Shown here: piece after piece, positions 37,101 to 46,256 of the stretch
How positions within the stretch are numbered: the first letter of the stretch is position 1
Layout: each line of letters begins with the position of its first letter
NCBI RefSeq assembly: GCF_003001675.1
Contig: NZ_PVYW01000004.1
Coordinates: forward strand, 62,001-126,000
Reading direction: 5' to 3'
Length of the DNA stretch: 64,000 nt
Source of the DNA: Cohnella sp. SGD-V74
Lineage (GTDB): Bacteria > Bacillota > Bacilli > Paenibacillales > Paenibacillaceae
Translations under genes and position numbers: made by a program
Notes under the pieces: model-generated
Database searches by the model: none
The model's input: only the letters and a program-made list of their open reading frames with translations
What the model was told of the DNA's origin: nothing

Positions 37101-37721
37101 TTAGATTTTCTGCTCTCTTCTCCTGTATTTACTAAAGTACCAATAAAGAAACGCAAGGAATAACAAGACTAGTCCGACGTAAGCGATGTTCGAATACACA
37201 TCCATAAACTTAACAATCGACGTCCAAGATTCTCCGACATAAGCCCCGACCAGGATTAAGGCAGCATTCCAAATCAGGGAGCCGAGTGTAGTCAGCAACA
37301 AGAAGGGGGTAAAATTCATGCGGGTCATACCTGCAGGCAATGAGATTAAGCTTCGAATGAGAGGAATAAACCGGCAATAGAAAACCGTCCATTTTTCGTT
37401 TTTGCTAAACCATGCGGCAGCTCGTTGGATATCCTTAGGGGAGATTCTCAAGTACCTCTCCCATTTGGTAACGAATGCTTCAATTCTGTTTGCGTTCATG
37501 ACTCTACCTAAACTATACAAAATGATCGCACCGACTACCGAACCCAGCGTTGCAGATAAGATGACGCCAATGAGGGATAAATTGGAGTGCGTCGTTACAA
37601 ACCCTCCGAAGGTTAAGATCACTTCGGATGGAATGGGCGGAAACAGATTTTCAATCATGATTAAAAAGAAAATGCCAACGTACCCATAGTCGTTCAAGAT
37701 TTCCAATATGATTTCTTCCAT
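37101..37721 (-). CDS. DedA family membrane protein
   Basis: The 206-aa protein has four to five hydrophobic segments and the DedA/SNARE-associated signature: NLFPPIPSEVILTFGGF near residue 28 and FYCRFIPLIRSLISLPAGMT (about 105-124) with its conserved Arg residues. Members are lipid scramblases/transporters needed for envelope homeostasis, for example undecaprenyl phosphate recycling. GAGGAG 8 nt before ATG 37721 lies in the end of the upstream gene, whose stop is 4 nt away, so it is the third gene of a PadR-led operon. Which lipid it moves is not evident. Confidence 0.9.
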   Translation of the reverse strand: MEEIILEILNDYGYVGIFFLIMIENLFPPIPSEVILTFGGFVTTHSNLSLIGVILSATLGSVVGAIILYSLGRVMNANRIEAFVTKWERYLRISPKDIQRAAAWFSKNEKWTVFYCRFIPLIRSLISLPAGMTRMNFTPFLLLTTLGSLIWNAALILVGAYVGESWTSIVKFMDVYSNIAYVGLVLLFLAFLYWYFSKYRRREQKI

Positions 37722-37725
37722 CACG

Positions 37726-38373
37726 CTACTCCTCATCCCCGTACAATTTCTTCCTGAAAATAGCATCCGGAAATTTATACAGAATGAACATTCCGATAAA
37801 TCCTAACGTGTAAATGATCAACATGCAAATGATGCTGACCATTGCGGTTGACCAGCCGACATAGCTGCTAATGACTGAAAGCACCAGGATCAGCATAGTG
37901 AAAATGACCGCATAACCAAGCAAGTAGGTGTGTTTCCCGAAGGTGAACAAGTTCTTATCTTTCACTAACTGATGGATTTCTTTAATGTTGAATTCATTCA
38001 TTGCGCGGATCTGCGCATCCTTGTCAGACAGGTTATGCTGAACGACCAAGTCGGCGGCATAGTCCGTCAAATAGGATTTAAACTCTTGCGACTCTTCCGC
38101 GGAAAGATTCATCTTGTCCACATACTCTTCAATATCTCCATGCCGGATGGCAGTGGTCACGTTGTATTGGATATGAGAAATATAGTTCATAATCCCCCAG
38201 AGGGTAGCCAGACCGAAGGAAGTCCAATAGCCGGCTTGGAGAACGATCAGATTTTCATTCACTGAGGATCTGTCGATGTAAACCATCACGGCAAACAACA
38301 GCATGGAAGGGATGATTAACCGTTTATAGTTCAGTTGTCGCAGGTTAAACAGGGTATCTCGATATGCTTTCAT
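37726..38373 (-). CDS. Membrane protein with HAAS-like domain, PadR partner
   Basis: This 215-aa protein has two N-terminal membrane helices (about residues 20-36 and 50-70), a soluble helical stretch (~85-140: SAEESQEFKSYLTDYAADLV, then LSDKDAQIRAMNEFN) resembling HAAS/DUF1700-type domains that accompany PadR regulators, and three C-terminal helices. It probably transmits or responds to an envelope signal. AAGGAGG 6 nt before ATG 38373, 10 nt after the padR stop, sets the start; the open frame begins nine codons earlier inside padR. Confidence 0.7.
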   Translation of the reverse strand: MKAYRDTLFNLRQLNYKRLIIPSMLLFAVMVYIDRSSVNENLIVLQAGYWTSFGLATLWGIMNYISHIQYNVTTAIRHGDIEEYVDKMNLSAEESQEFKSYLTDYAADLVVQHNLSDKDAQIRAMNEFNIKEIHQLVKDKNLFTFGKHTYLLGYAVIFTMLILVLSVISSYVGWSTAMVSIICMLIIYTLGFIGMFILYKFPDAIFRKKLYGDEE

Positions 38374-38383
38374 AAGCGCCTCC

Positions 38384-38698
38384 TTAAATAAACCGATCAA
38401 TCAAATTTCTGATTTCGATCCATTCTTTTCTTAACGTGTCGAGTTGAGCCTTCCCCTCTTCCGTTAGCGAGTAATACTTTCTTCGGCCTCCATTACTTTC
38501 CGTCCCCCAATAGGAATGTAGAATCCTTCTGCTTTCCAAGCGCTTCAAGGACAAGTATAGGGTGGGCTCGGGGATATCGAATTGTTTGCGGGATTTAAGC
38601 TTAATCGACCGTGAAATTTCGTAGCCGTAGTTGTCCGCCCCTTCTAACACGGATAAGATCAATAAGTCGACCATTCCTTTCATCATCTCAGTATTCAA
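38384..38698 (-). CDS. PadR family transcriptional regulator
   Basis: The 104-aa winged-helix protein has the PadR signature: VDLLILSVLEGADNYGYEIS, EPTLYLSLKRLESRRILHSY and GGRRKYYSLTEEGKAQLD. PadR proteins are usually autorepressors of a two- or three-gene envelope-stress or drug operon. Here it leads the HAAS-like and dedA genes. The start is TTG 38698 with GAGGTG 9 nt upstream; ATG 38686 is a possible alternative. Several copies of an ACAAAGTA/TACTTTGT motif lie in the 200 nt upstream and are likely its operators. Confidence 0.9.
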   Translation of the reverse strand: MNTEMMKGMVDLLILSVLEGADNYGYEISRSIKLKSRKQFDIPEPTLYLSLKRLESRRILHSYWGTESNGGRRKYYSLTEEGKAQLDTLRKEWIEIRNLIDRFI

Positions 38699-38730
38699 CG
38701 TTTTAACACCTCGCCATTATTACTTTTCAT

Positions 38731-38915
38731 AACAAAGTACTTGTTTGAAAAAATACTGTGGTCTAAATACTTTGTTATACAATACCATTCTTTACTTTGT
38801 AATGCAATGTACTTTGCGTAATAAATTTTGATCGATCCAGATGGTTAATGGACATTCTGTTTCCTTTAGTGGATTCATGAGAAAGCTTTGTACAAAGTTT
38901 CTTTGTTATAATGGA
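38731..38915. promoter_or_regulatory. Cluster of TACTTTGT-type motifs upstream of padR
   Basis: ACAAAGTA/TACTTTGT-like words occur at about 38732-38739, 38768-38775, 38793-38800, 38809-38816 and 38891-38906 on both strands, overlapping the region where the padR promoter must lie (TTGCAT and TATTGT 17 nt apart on the minus strand). A TATAAT at 38907-38912 faces right. Probably PadR operators. Confidence 0.5.
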
Positions 38916-39045
38916 TGATATGGGATTATTCGCCGGCTGCGCTCGAATCAATTAAGTTCGTTCAATATGAATCCTTTGAAGAATAAGATATGAGCAAAAA
39001 GCGTTGTATTGAGTATATTACCTGTAAATTGGCTGGTGAATCTGA

Positions 39046-39411
39046 ATGACCGAGAAATATTGGTTGGCGGTACAGTATCCTCTGAAAAGCGCAAAAGGCA
39101 GCCAACGTGACAACTGGTTAAGAGATAAAGTCATGGAATACTTAGAGATCTCCCTGGCAGATGCTAACTTAGGTTATGTGGATGGCTTTGATATGGGCAA
39201 ATGCATCTCCGACCCGAATAAATGTGCTCTCAATATATTTTGCGTCATTACCGAAGAAGAACGGAGTATAGCCTTGGTGAAAAGAGTCTTAAGGGAGAGC
39301 AGGCTTGATTATACCCGTATCCAAATTGCCACGATGCCTCATGGAAAAGAAGATGAAACTTATACTTTGAAATATGCTCATAAGAAGGGGGTTACTGATT
39401 TTTCGTTATAG
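39046..39411 (+). CDS. Hypothetical protein
   Basis: This 121-aa soluble protein is not recognised. It contains KYWLAVQYPLKSAKGSQRDN at the start, a central VDGFDMGKCISDPNKCALNI with two Cys, and a basic C-terminal end. Alternating strand/helix character suggests a small alpha/beta domain; similar short Firmicute proteins are of unknown function. ATG 39046 has a weak GGTGA upstream. It stands alone, 350 nt from padR and transcribed away from it, in an AT-richer stretch. Confidence 0.55.
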   Translation: MTEKYWLAVQYPLKSAKGSQRDNWLRDKVMEYLEISLADANLGYVDGFDMGKCISDPNKCALNIFCVITEEERSIALVKRVLRESRLDYTRIQIATMPHGKEDETYTLKYAHKKGVTDFSL

Positions 39412-40173
39412 GATGGTTGTGTGCCCCCTGCAAGACGAACCATTTCCCCATCATACATCTCCTGAAGCCTTCGCGTGCCCATTGCAATGTTCTTCGGAGG
39501 CTTAATCTAATGTCGCCCATCCTAATATCTTCAAGTTACGCCTACTTCCGGTTCCTCTTGTTGAGAGTTTCGGATACCTCCGCGGACACAAGCGAGATAG
39601 GTGCATCGCCGCCGGAGTCTTCTTCTGAAGTGAGAACTACGGCGGCGGATAAGACGGCTTTGCAGATTCAAGCCGAACAGGACAACGTGCTGTTGCTGGA
39701 TTATTGCGACCTGCACTCAACTGCTGCATTACGGATTGAAGGAGCATGATTTGTTCCCGAGCATTCAAACGTTGCCGCGGATATTGCGCAGGAACTGGTC
39801 GCCGAAGGTCTTGTTCCGGGGAGATCGCAGTAGGCTCCGACAGCTGCAGCGTCATACGTTTTGCTTTGACGACGTTGCTGCGGGTCACAATCTGCGAGAC
39901 AAATTCGATATGGCCGCTGCCCTGCGATACGATGTTGTAATGCGCGTACACGATCGTGCCCGGCCCCGGCGTCTCCCTCCCTGTGGACGCCGGCGTTCGT
40001 TCGTTTAGACGACCGGCGCGCAACGGCGCCAAGGGCGGAGACGGTTCGAGCCGTCGCGGACGGCCGAGGAGCAGGGCGTGGTCATTCGCTCACCGCAGGC
40101 GTACGCCTTGCTCCACGCGTCAATGACGCTGCGGCTTCGTTTCGCAGTGCGGGCAGCTTGTCATCCCGGGCGT
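39412..40173. other. 762-nt stretch without a supported gene
   Basis: Open frames exist on both strands, the longest on the minus strand at 39637-40032, but none has an RBS, a recognisable domain or consistent codon pattern. The base composition shifts back to GC-rich here. It may hold a decayed gene; nothing further can be supported. Confidence 0.4.
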
Positions 40174-40803
40174 TCAGGACTCGGGCTGCTTCCTCAAGCC
40201 GGCGGCATACAACGGACCTTGCACCAGAATGGTTGTGAGGGTTCGCGCCATTTCCTCGGGTGACTCTTGCCTGCCGCTCTCCAGCCATTGTTGAATCACG
40301 CCGATGTGCGCCGATCCCACGTACGTAGCAAAATACTTTGCCGGAACGAGGCATTCTTCTTCATTGATCAGCACGTCCGTGCTTTTCCCCAGCATCGTCT
40401 CTTGCATGAATGCCTTGAGCTTGAGCTGAAAGGACATGTCTCCCTTTGGTCCCAATGCCGCGTTCATGAATCGGCTATGCTCGTTCATGAACGCGAAGAG
40501 GGCTGCAACGAACGGATAAATTGCCAATCGGGACGGTGACTGCTGCAGTTCCGTTTTCAACGATGGAAAAATTTTCTTCGCAATGTTCGACATCCCGATC
40601 ATGATCTCTTCTTCGCACTTGGTCATCAGGTCGTATTTGTCCTGATAATGGGCGTAGAAAGTGCCCCGGTTGATTCTGGCCCGCGTCGTAATGTCTTTGA
40701 CTGTAACCGCTTCGAACCCCTTCTCTTCGATCAATTCCACCAGCGCATCCCGAATCGCCAGTTTGCTGCGGACCACCCGCAGATCAGCCGTGTTCCCGAT
40801 CAT
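40174..40803 (-). CDS. TetR/AcrR family transcriptional regulator
   Basis: The 209-aa protein has the TetR N-terminal helix-turn-helix: LAIRDALVELIEEKGFEAVT, VKDITTRARINRGTFYAHYQ, DKYDLMTKCEEE (about residues 15-66), followed by an all-helical ligand-binding domain with a C-terminal segment ending GLRKQPES. Start ATG 40803 has GGGGGTTTGGG upstream and places the HTH at the usual distance from the N-terminus; the frame is open 55 codons further. It diverges from the RCC1/SLH gene 170 nt away and could regulate it, though this is only positional inference. Confidence 0.88.
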   Translation of the reverse strand: MIGNTADLRVVRSKLAIRDALVELIEEKGFEAVTVKDITTRARINRGTFYAHYQDKYDLMTKCEEEIMIGMSNIAKKIFPSLKTELQQSPSRLAIYPFVAALFAFMNEHSRFMNAALGPKGDMSFQLKLKAFMQETMLGKSTDVLINEEECLVPAKYFATYVGSAHIGVIQQWLESGRQESPEEMARTLTTILVQGPLYAAGLRKQPES

Positions 40804-40973
40804 CCCAAACCCCCGATTCTCCTGAAAATTTTTCCAGACACCTTGGTCAGATGTGTTCGTTAACCGACACATTTGCCACTTTTGCACATTGAAGCCCTGC
40901 TTGCCCCACATCATAATAATCCACAAGGTGTTTATTAAATTATAAATCCGTAGTTGGGGAGGAGACAAGTTCT

Positions 40974-43900
40974 GTGTTATTCATGAAAAGGCGAAGAGTC
41001 ATGTCTCTTGTTTTGTCTATCGTGTTGCTGCTTGTTGCGGCGGTTCCTTACGGTTCCGGGAAGGCCAATGCGGCGCAAACGGGAGTGGGAAGCGGAATCG
41101 TGAAAATCTCCGCGGGAACCTATCATTCGTTGGCGCTGAAGGGCGACGGCACCGTTGCCTCCTGGGGGTATAATGGTAGTCTTGGTCAATTGAACGTGCC
41201 GACCGGGCTAACCGGGGTCGAGTCGATCTCGGCGGGATGGTATCATTCGCTGGCGCTGAAGGAGGACGGCACCGTTGTCGCCTGGGGAATGGATACCCAT
41301 GGTCAAATGAACGTACCGACCGGACTCTCCGGGGTGGCGGCGATCTCGGCGGGATGGTATCATTCGTTGGCGCTGAAAACGGACGGAACCGTTGTCGCTT
41401 GGGGAAATAATTTTTATGGTGAATCGGACGTGCCGGCCGGGCTAACCGGGGTCGTGGCGATCGCGGCGGGATGGAGTAATTCGCTGGCGCTGAAATCAGA
41501 CGGCACTGTCGCCGCCTGGGGACGTAATTTTTCGGGGCAATCGAACGTGCCGGCCGGGCTTACCGGGGGCGTGGCGATCGCGGCGGGTTGGAATCATTCG
41601 TTGGCGCTGAAAGCGGACGGGACCGTCGTCGCCTGGGGAGATAATAGCGATGGTCAAACGACCGTGCCAGCCGGGCTAACCGGGGTCGTGTCGATCGCGG
41701 CGGGGGCGCATCATTCGCTCGCGTTGAAAGCGGACGGGACCGTCGTCGCCTGGGGAAACGCCTCGGGTGATGATAATTATGGTCAAACGGACGTGCCGGC
41801 CGGACTCTCCGGGGTGATGGCGATCGCGGCGGGAGCGGAACATTCGCTGGCGCTGAAAGCGGATGGCACCGTTGTCACATGGGGAGGTAATAGCGTTGGT
41901 CAAACGGACGTGCCGGCCGGGCTTGCCAAGCCGGTCAAGGGTGGCGCCGTCGCGGCGGGATCGATTCACTCGCTGGCGTTGAAGTCGGACGGCACCGTCG
42001 AAGCCTGGGGAGGCAGCGCGGGAGATGTCTGGGGAGACGGCGACCCGGACCTTGGTGAATTGACCGTGCCGGCGGGGCTTACCGGGGTGACGGCAATTGC
42101 AGCGGGAGCGTATCATTCGCTGGCGCTGACAGCGAACGGCACCGTTGTTGCCTGGGGAGATAACCGTGACGGTCAAGCGGACGTGCCCGGGCTCTCCGGC
42201 GCGAAGGCTGTCTCGGGGGGAACGCAACATTCGCTGGCGCTGACAGCGAATGGCACCGTTCTCGCTTGGGGAAGTGACTATTATGATCAAACGGACGTGC
42301 CGTCTGGACTCTCCGGGGTGGTGGCGATCGCGGCGGGAGGGTTTCATTCGCTGGCGTTGAAAGCCGACGGCACCGTCGAAGCCTGGGGAAGTAATACCCA
42401 TGGCCAGACGGACGTGCCGGCCGGACTCTCCGGGGTGGTGGCAATCGCGGCGGGATCGACTCATTCGCTGGCGCTGAAAGCGGACGGGACCGTCGTCGCC
42501 TGGGGTGGTGATTTTCATGGTCAATCGTACGTGCCAGCCGGGCTTACCGGGGTGGTGGCGATCTCGGCGGGAGGACTTCATTCGCTGGCTCTGAAAGCGG
42601 ACGGGACAGTCGTCGCCTGGGGTGACAATTTTAATCATCAATCGGCCGTGCCGGCCGAGCTTACCGGGGTGGTGGCGATCTCGGCGGGAGGGACTCTTTC
42701 GCTGGCACTGAAGTCGGACGGCACCGTCGTCGCTTGGGGAGCCGGCCCGGGAGATAGTGATTATTACGGTCAAACGAACGTGCCGGGCAATGACCGTCTG
42801 AGCGGCCTGACGGTACAGGAGGGCGATATAGACCCCGTGTTTTCCTCTTTGACCACCGAGTATACCCTCGATGGCCCGTCGGTATTGAGCGTGCATATTA
42901 CGGCAACGCTGGCAGATCCGACATACGCCGAGCTGTATGTCGACAACAAGCCGCTAGCCAGCGGCAGCACGGCGACCGTAAACGTCTCGGGAGCAACGAT
43001 GGTTATCCCTGTTCGGGTTGAACCGTATTTGAAGCCGCCTCGGACGTATACGATCACCGTGCATGGAGACGGAGCGCCTCCCGACGTTCAGTTCGCCGCG
43101 AACGGTCATGCGACGCCTTCGCAAACGGCGGAAAGCACCGTTACCGTGACGGATGCGGAAAGCGGCGTCGATGCGGCCTCGCTGCAATACGCCTGGACGC
43201 AAAGTACGGCTGTTCCCGCAGACGGCTGGACGACTTTTGCCAGCGGAGACACGTTGAGGCAGACAAGCGGAGACGGCAACTGGTACTTGCATATCCGCGC
43301 GCGGGATCTGGCCGGGAATGTCGCCGACGTAGTATCGAACGCGTTCGTGCTGGACAACACAGCGCCGGAGCTTACGCTCATCGGCAGCAATCCGATGAAC
43401 ATCCCGCAAGGCGGGACGTATACGGAACCGGGGGCGGTGGCGGCCGATGCAATCGACGGCGCGATTCCGGCCTCGTCCATCACGATTTCGGGCGCCGTGG
43501 ACACGGCGCGCCTCGGAAATTATCCGGTCCAATATGCGGTCGAGGACCGTGCAGGCAATACCGCTACGGTAACTCGCGCCGTGTACGTGTACGACGGGGA
43601 CGCGCCGGCGATTTATTTGAATGGCGCAAGTCCGATGACGGTGGAAGCGAACGGCCCGTTTGTCGATCCAGGCGCAACGGCGCAGGATGTGCAGGACGGC
43701 GACCTTTCCGCTTTGATCATCGTGACCGGAACGGTGGATTCGACGACCCTTGGCACTTATACGCTCTCCTATAACGTTTCCGATGCTGCAGGCAATGCGG
43801 CTGCGACCGTGACGCGCGCGGTCTATGTGCAAGATACGCAGCCTCCTGTTCTCGCGCTGCTCGGCGATCCCGTGATGAGCGTGCAGGCTGGCACTGCGTT

Positions 43901-45344
43901 TGCCGACCCCGGAGCGCAAGCGACCGATGACTATTACGGCGACATCTCCAGCCTCATTGTCGTGACAGGGACGGTAGATACAAGCCAGGCGGGCGAATAT
44001 ACGCTGCGATACAATGTGAAGGATCCCTCCGACAATGCCGCCGCGGAAGCGACGCGCACGGTGACGGTCACGGCTCGTAGCGGCTCTGGCGGCTCCGGAA
44101 ATACGGGGAACTCGGGAACCTCGGGCGGCGAGCCTGCGTCCATCCGCCAGGTGAGCGTCAAAATCAACGGAGTGGTCAAGCGGGTGGGAGCATCGTACGA
44201 AACGTCCGGCGGACAACGCATCACCCGAATTTTCCCGACGGCGGAGCAATTGTCCGAAGCATGGACAACTAAGCCGAACAGCATTCGGATCGAAGCGCAA
44301 GACATCGGAGATTCGGTCAAGATGGACCTTCCGGCCGCTTCGCTGCTGCACGCGCTGGAGGTTCGTCCCGACGCCCTGTTGGAATGGAGCGTTAACGGAA
44401 ACGGCTTGCGCATTCCGATCCACGTCCTGCAAGGCGTTCCGAAGGAAGCGACCGTTACCTTCGGGATAGCGGCGGCCGCGGGTTCCGTCGGCGACGCCGG
44501 GAACGGAGCGATCGCGACAGCGGGGGGAGAGCCGCTGCTCCCTCATCCGGTCGTCTTTTCTCTTCAGGCCAACGACGGCAGCAGCATCGATTGGGGCCGA
44601 ACGTACGCGACTCTGACGGCCGCTCTGCCCGAACCGGCCAATCCGGATCAATCGGCTGCCGTACGCATCGACGCAAACGGGCGGATGCGGTTCGCGCCGG
44701 CTGTTTTCTCGAACGACGGGTCACCCCTGGCGACGATTCGTTCGCCTTATAGCGGCGCTTATTCGATCATCCGATCGGATCATTCGTTTGCGGATTTGAA
44801 CGGGCATTGGGCGCAAAAGGATATCGTCCTGATGAAGAACAAGCTGCTTGTCGAAGGAAGAACGCAAGACCGATTTGTGCCGGACGATCTTATTAGCCGC
44901 GCCGAATTTGCCGCCATGCTCGTGCGCGCTCTCGGTCTGGACGACGAACCGGACGGTTCGACGCCTTTCCGGGACGTGGCGCCGGGAGCATGGTATGCGG
45001 GAGCCGTCCGGGCCGCTCATCGAGATCAGCTCATTGACGGTTTTGAGGACGGGACGTTCCGGCCGGAAGCTCCCATTACCCGCGAACAAATGGCGGTCAT
45101 GATCGTCAGGGCGATGGAGTACGCCGGATATGCGCCGGATGCGAACGGGGCGACGACGAGAACGTTCGCCGACGAAGCGGACATCGCGCCATGGGCGGAC
45201 GATGCGGTCGGTCGGCTGACCGGAGCCTCCATCATCCTCGGTGTGACCGAAACGAAGCTCGGTCCCCGGGAATATGCGTCCCGCGCGCAAGGAGCCGTCC
45301 AGTTGAAGCGGATGCTGAAGGCGATGCAATTTATTAATCCGTAG
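40974..45344 (+). CDS. SLH-domain surface protein with 14 RCC1-like repeats
   Basis: This 1456-aa secreted protein has a signal peptide (about residues 1-35) and then 14 tandem ~38-aa RCC1/regulator-of-chromosome-condensation-type units (~38-610; core HSLALKADGTVVAWGDN then GQTDVPAGLTGVVAIAAG) predicted to form one or two beta-propellers. A cadherin-like beta-sandwich (~620-700), an Ig-like domain (~705-800), three DUF5011-type Ig repeats (~800-1045), a ~200-aa uncharacterised module (~1060-1265) and three SLH domains (~1270-1456) follow. It would be displayed on the cell wall; the ligand is unknown. GGGGAGGAG 9 nt upstream favours GTG 40974 over ATG 40983. Confidence 0.9.
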   Translation: MLFMKRRRVMSLVLSIVLLLVAAVPYGSGKANAAQTGVGSGIVKISAGTYHSLALKGDGTVASWGYNGSLGQLNVPTGLTGVESISAGWYHSLALKEDGTVVAWGMDTHGQMNVPTGLSGVAAISAGWYHSLALKTDGTVVAWGNNFYGESDVPAGLTGVVAIAAGWSNSLALKSDGTVAAWGRNFSGQSNVPAGLTGGVAIAAGWNHSLALKADGTVVAWGDNSDGQTTVPAGLTGVVSIAAGAHHSLALKADGTVVAWGNASGDDNYGQTDVPAGLSGVMAIAAGAEHSLALKADGTVVTWGGNSVGQTDVPAGLAKPVKGGAVAAGSIHSLALKSDGTVEAWGGSAGDVWGDGDPDLGELTVPAGLTGVTAIAAGAYHSLALTANGTVVAWGDNRDGQADVPGLSGAKAVSGGTQHSLALTANGTVLAWGSDYYDQTDVPSGLSGVVAIAAGGFHSLALKADGTVEAWGSNTHGQTDVPAGLSGVVAIAAGSTHSLALKADGTVVAWGGDFHGQSYVPAGLTGVVAISAGGLHSLALKADGTVVAWGDNFNHQSAVPAELTGVVAISAGGTLSLALKSDGTVVAWGAGPGDSDYYGQTNVPGNDRLSGLTVQEGDIDPVFSSLTTEYTLDGPSVLSVHITATLADPTYAELYVDNKPLASGSTATVNVSGATMVIPVRVEPYLKPPRTYTITVHGDGAPPDVQFAANGHATPSQTAESTVTVTDAESGVDAASLQYAWTQSTAVPADGWTTFASGDTLRQTSGDGNWYLHIRARDLAGNVADVVSNAFVLDNTAPELTLIGSNPMNIPQGGTYTEPGAVAADAIDGAIPASSITISGAVDTARLGNYPVQYAVEDRAGNTATVTRAVYVYDGDAPAIYLNGASPMTVEANGPFVDPGATAQDVQDGDLSALIIVTGTVDSTTLGTYTLSYNVSDAAGNAAATVTRAVYVQDTQPPVLALLGDPVMSVQAGTAFADPGAQATDDYYGDISSLIVVTGTVDTSQAGEYTLRYNVKDPSDNAAAEATRTVTVTARSGSGGSGNTGNSGTSGGEPASIRQVSVKINGVVKRVGASYETSGGQRITRIFPTAEQLSEAWTTKPNSIRIEAQDIGDSVKMDLPAASLLHALEVRPDALLEWSVNGNGLRIPIHVLQGVPKEATVTFGIAAAAGSVGDAGNGAIATAGGEPLLPHPVVFSLQANDGSSIDWGRTYATLTAALPEPANPDQSAAVRIDANGRMRFAPAVFSNDGSPLATIRSPYSGAYSIIRSDHSFADLNGHWAQKDIVLMKNKLLVEGRTQDRFVPDDLISRAEFAAMLVRALGLDDEPDGSTPFRDVAPGAWYAGAVRAAHRDQLIDGFEDGTFRPEAPITREQMAVMIVRAMEYAGYAPDANGATTRTFADEADIAPWADDAVGRLTGASIILGVTETKLGPREYASRAQGAVQLKRMLKAMQFINP
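41091..42790 (+). repeat. Fourteen RCC1-like repeats at DNA level
   Basis: Units of about 114-140 nt repeat CATTCGCTGGCGCTGAAAG and CCGTCGTCGCCTGGGG with small changes, encoding the propeller blades of the 1456-aa protein. Length varies where loops such as GDDNYGQ or SAGDVWGDGD are inserted. Confidence 0.85.
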
Positions 45345-45422
45345 GGCAGGGGATAACTTCCTAACGGACCACATAGAAACACTGACCCATGGGGTCGGAG
45401 TTCAGGTTTTCTCGGCAGTCTG

Positions 45423-45446
45423 ACACCCATCATTGGGTGTTTTTTT
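45423..45446 (+). terminator. Terminator downstream of RCC1/SLH gene
   Basis: ACACCCA/TGGGTGT with loop TCAT followed by six T. Confidence 0.88.
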
Positions 45447-45536
45447 CTTTTCTGAAAGGGAAGAAGAGAAGAGCCTAGCAAAAGCCGGAAACCAACAGAC
45501 CGCCCAACCGTATTAGCACTAAAAGGAGTGATTCCA

Positions 45537-46256
45537 TTGCAACTCGTGCTGGACAAGATCGCGAAGCGCTTCAATGAGAAGCAGGTGCTTCAGGATGTGG
45601 AGCATCGATTCGAGAAGGGGAAAATCTACGGGCTGCTGGGACGGAACGGAGCGGGCAAAACGACGCTGTTCAATTGCTTAAGCGGCGAGCTGAAGGTGGA
45701 CGGCGGACAAGCCTTATTGGAGACGGACGGCGAGAAGCGCGAGCTGCGCGAACAGGACGTGGGTTACGTCTACTCGCTGCCGATTCTGCCGGAGTTTCTG
45801 ACAGGCTATGAATTCGTGAAGTTCTTCATCGATATTAACCGCCGCCAGAACGTGCCGATCGACCGAACGATCGACCAATATTTCGACATGATGAGCATGG
45901 CGGAGGAAGAGCGGCATCGTCTCATTAAAGGGTATTCCCACGGCATGAAGAACAAGCTGCAGATGCTGCTCTTCCTGATCACGAAGCCGCCGGTCATTCT
46001 TCTGGACGAACCGCTTACTTCCTTCGACGTCATTGTGGCGCTGGAGATGAAGAAGCTGCTCCGCGAGATGAAGCATAACCATATCCTCATTTTCTCGACC
46101 CATATTTTGCAGCTGGCATCCGACCTTTGCGATGAACTGGTCATTTTGAACCGCGGCCGGTTGTCGTCGGTTTCCCCCGAGCTGTTGCGCAGTCCGGAGT
46201 TCGAGCAGAGCATCGTCGAGCTGCTGAAGGATGAGAGCCATGCTGAGGATTCTTAG
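45537..46256 (+). CDS. ABC transporter ATP-binding protein
   Basis: The 239-aa ATPase has Walker A GLLGRNGAGKTTLFNCLSG, a diverged signature YSHGMKNKLQMLLFLI in place of LSGGQ, Walker B PPVILLDEPLTSFD and the switch His in FSTHILQ. This pattern is common in exporters of the ABC-2/antibiotic-resistance type. TTG 45537 is preferred: AAGGAG lies 8 nt upstream, whereas GTG 45528 overlaps it. The end overlaps the membrane subunit gene. Substrate unknown. Confidence 0.9.
   Translation: MQLVLDKIAKRFNEKQVLQDVEHRFEKGKIYGLLGRNGAGKTTLFNCLSGELKVDGGQALLETDGEKRELREQDVGYVYSLPILPEFLTGYEFVKFFIDINRRQNVPIDRTIDQYFDMMSMAEEERHRLIKGYSHGMKNKLQMLLFLITKPPVILLDEPLTSFDVIVALEMKKLLREMKHNHILIFSTHILQLASDLCDELVILNRGRLSSVSPELLRSPEFEQSIVELLKDESHAEDS

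Noticed and set aside
39637..40032. Minus-strand 131-codon frame in the unassigned stretch
   Set aside because: No RBS, no recognisable family; kept only as an unexplained region.
42954..44651. 565-codon minus-strand frame opposite the RCC1/SLH gene
   Set aside because: Antisense shadow of repetitive GC-rich coding DNA; no start signal.
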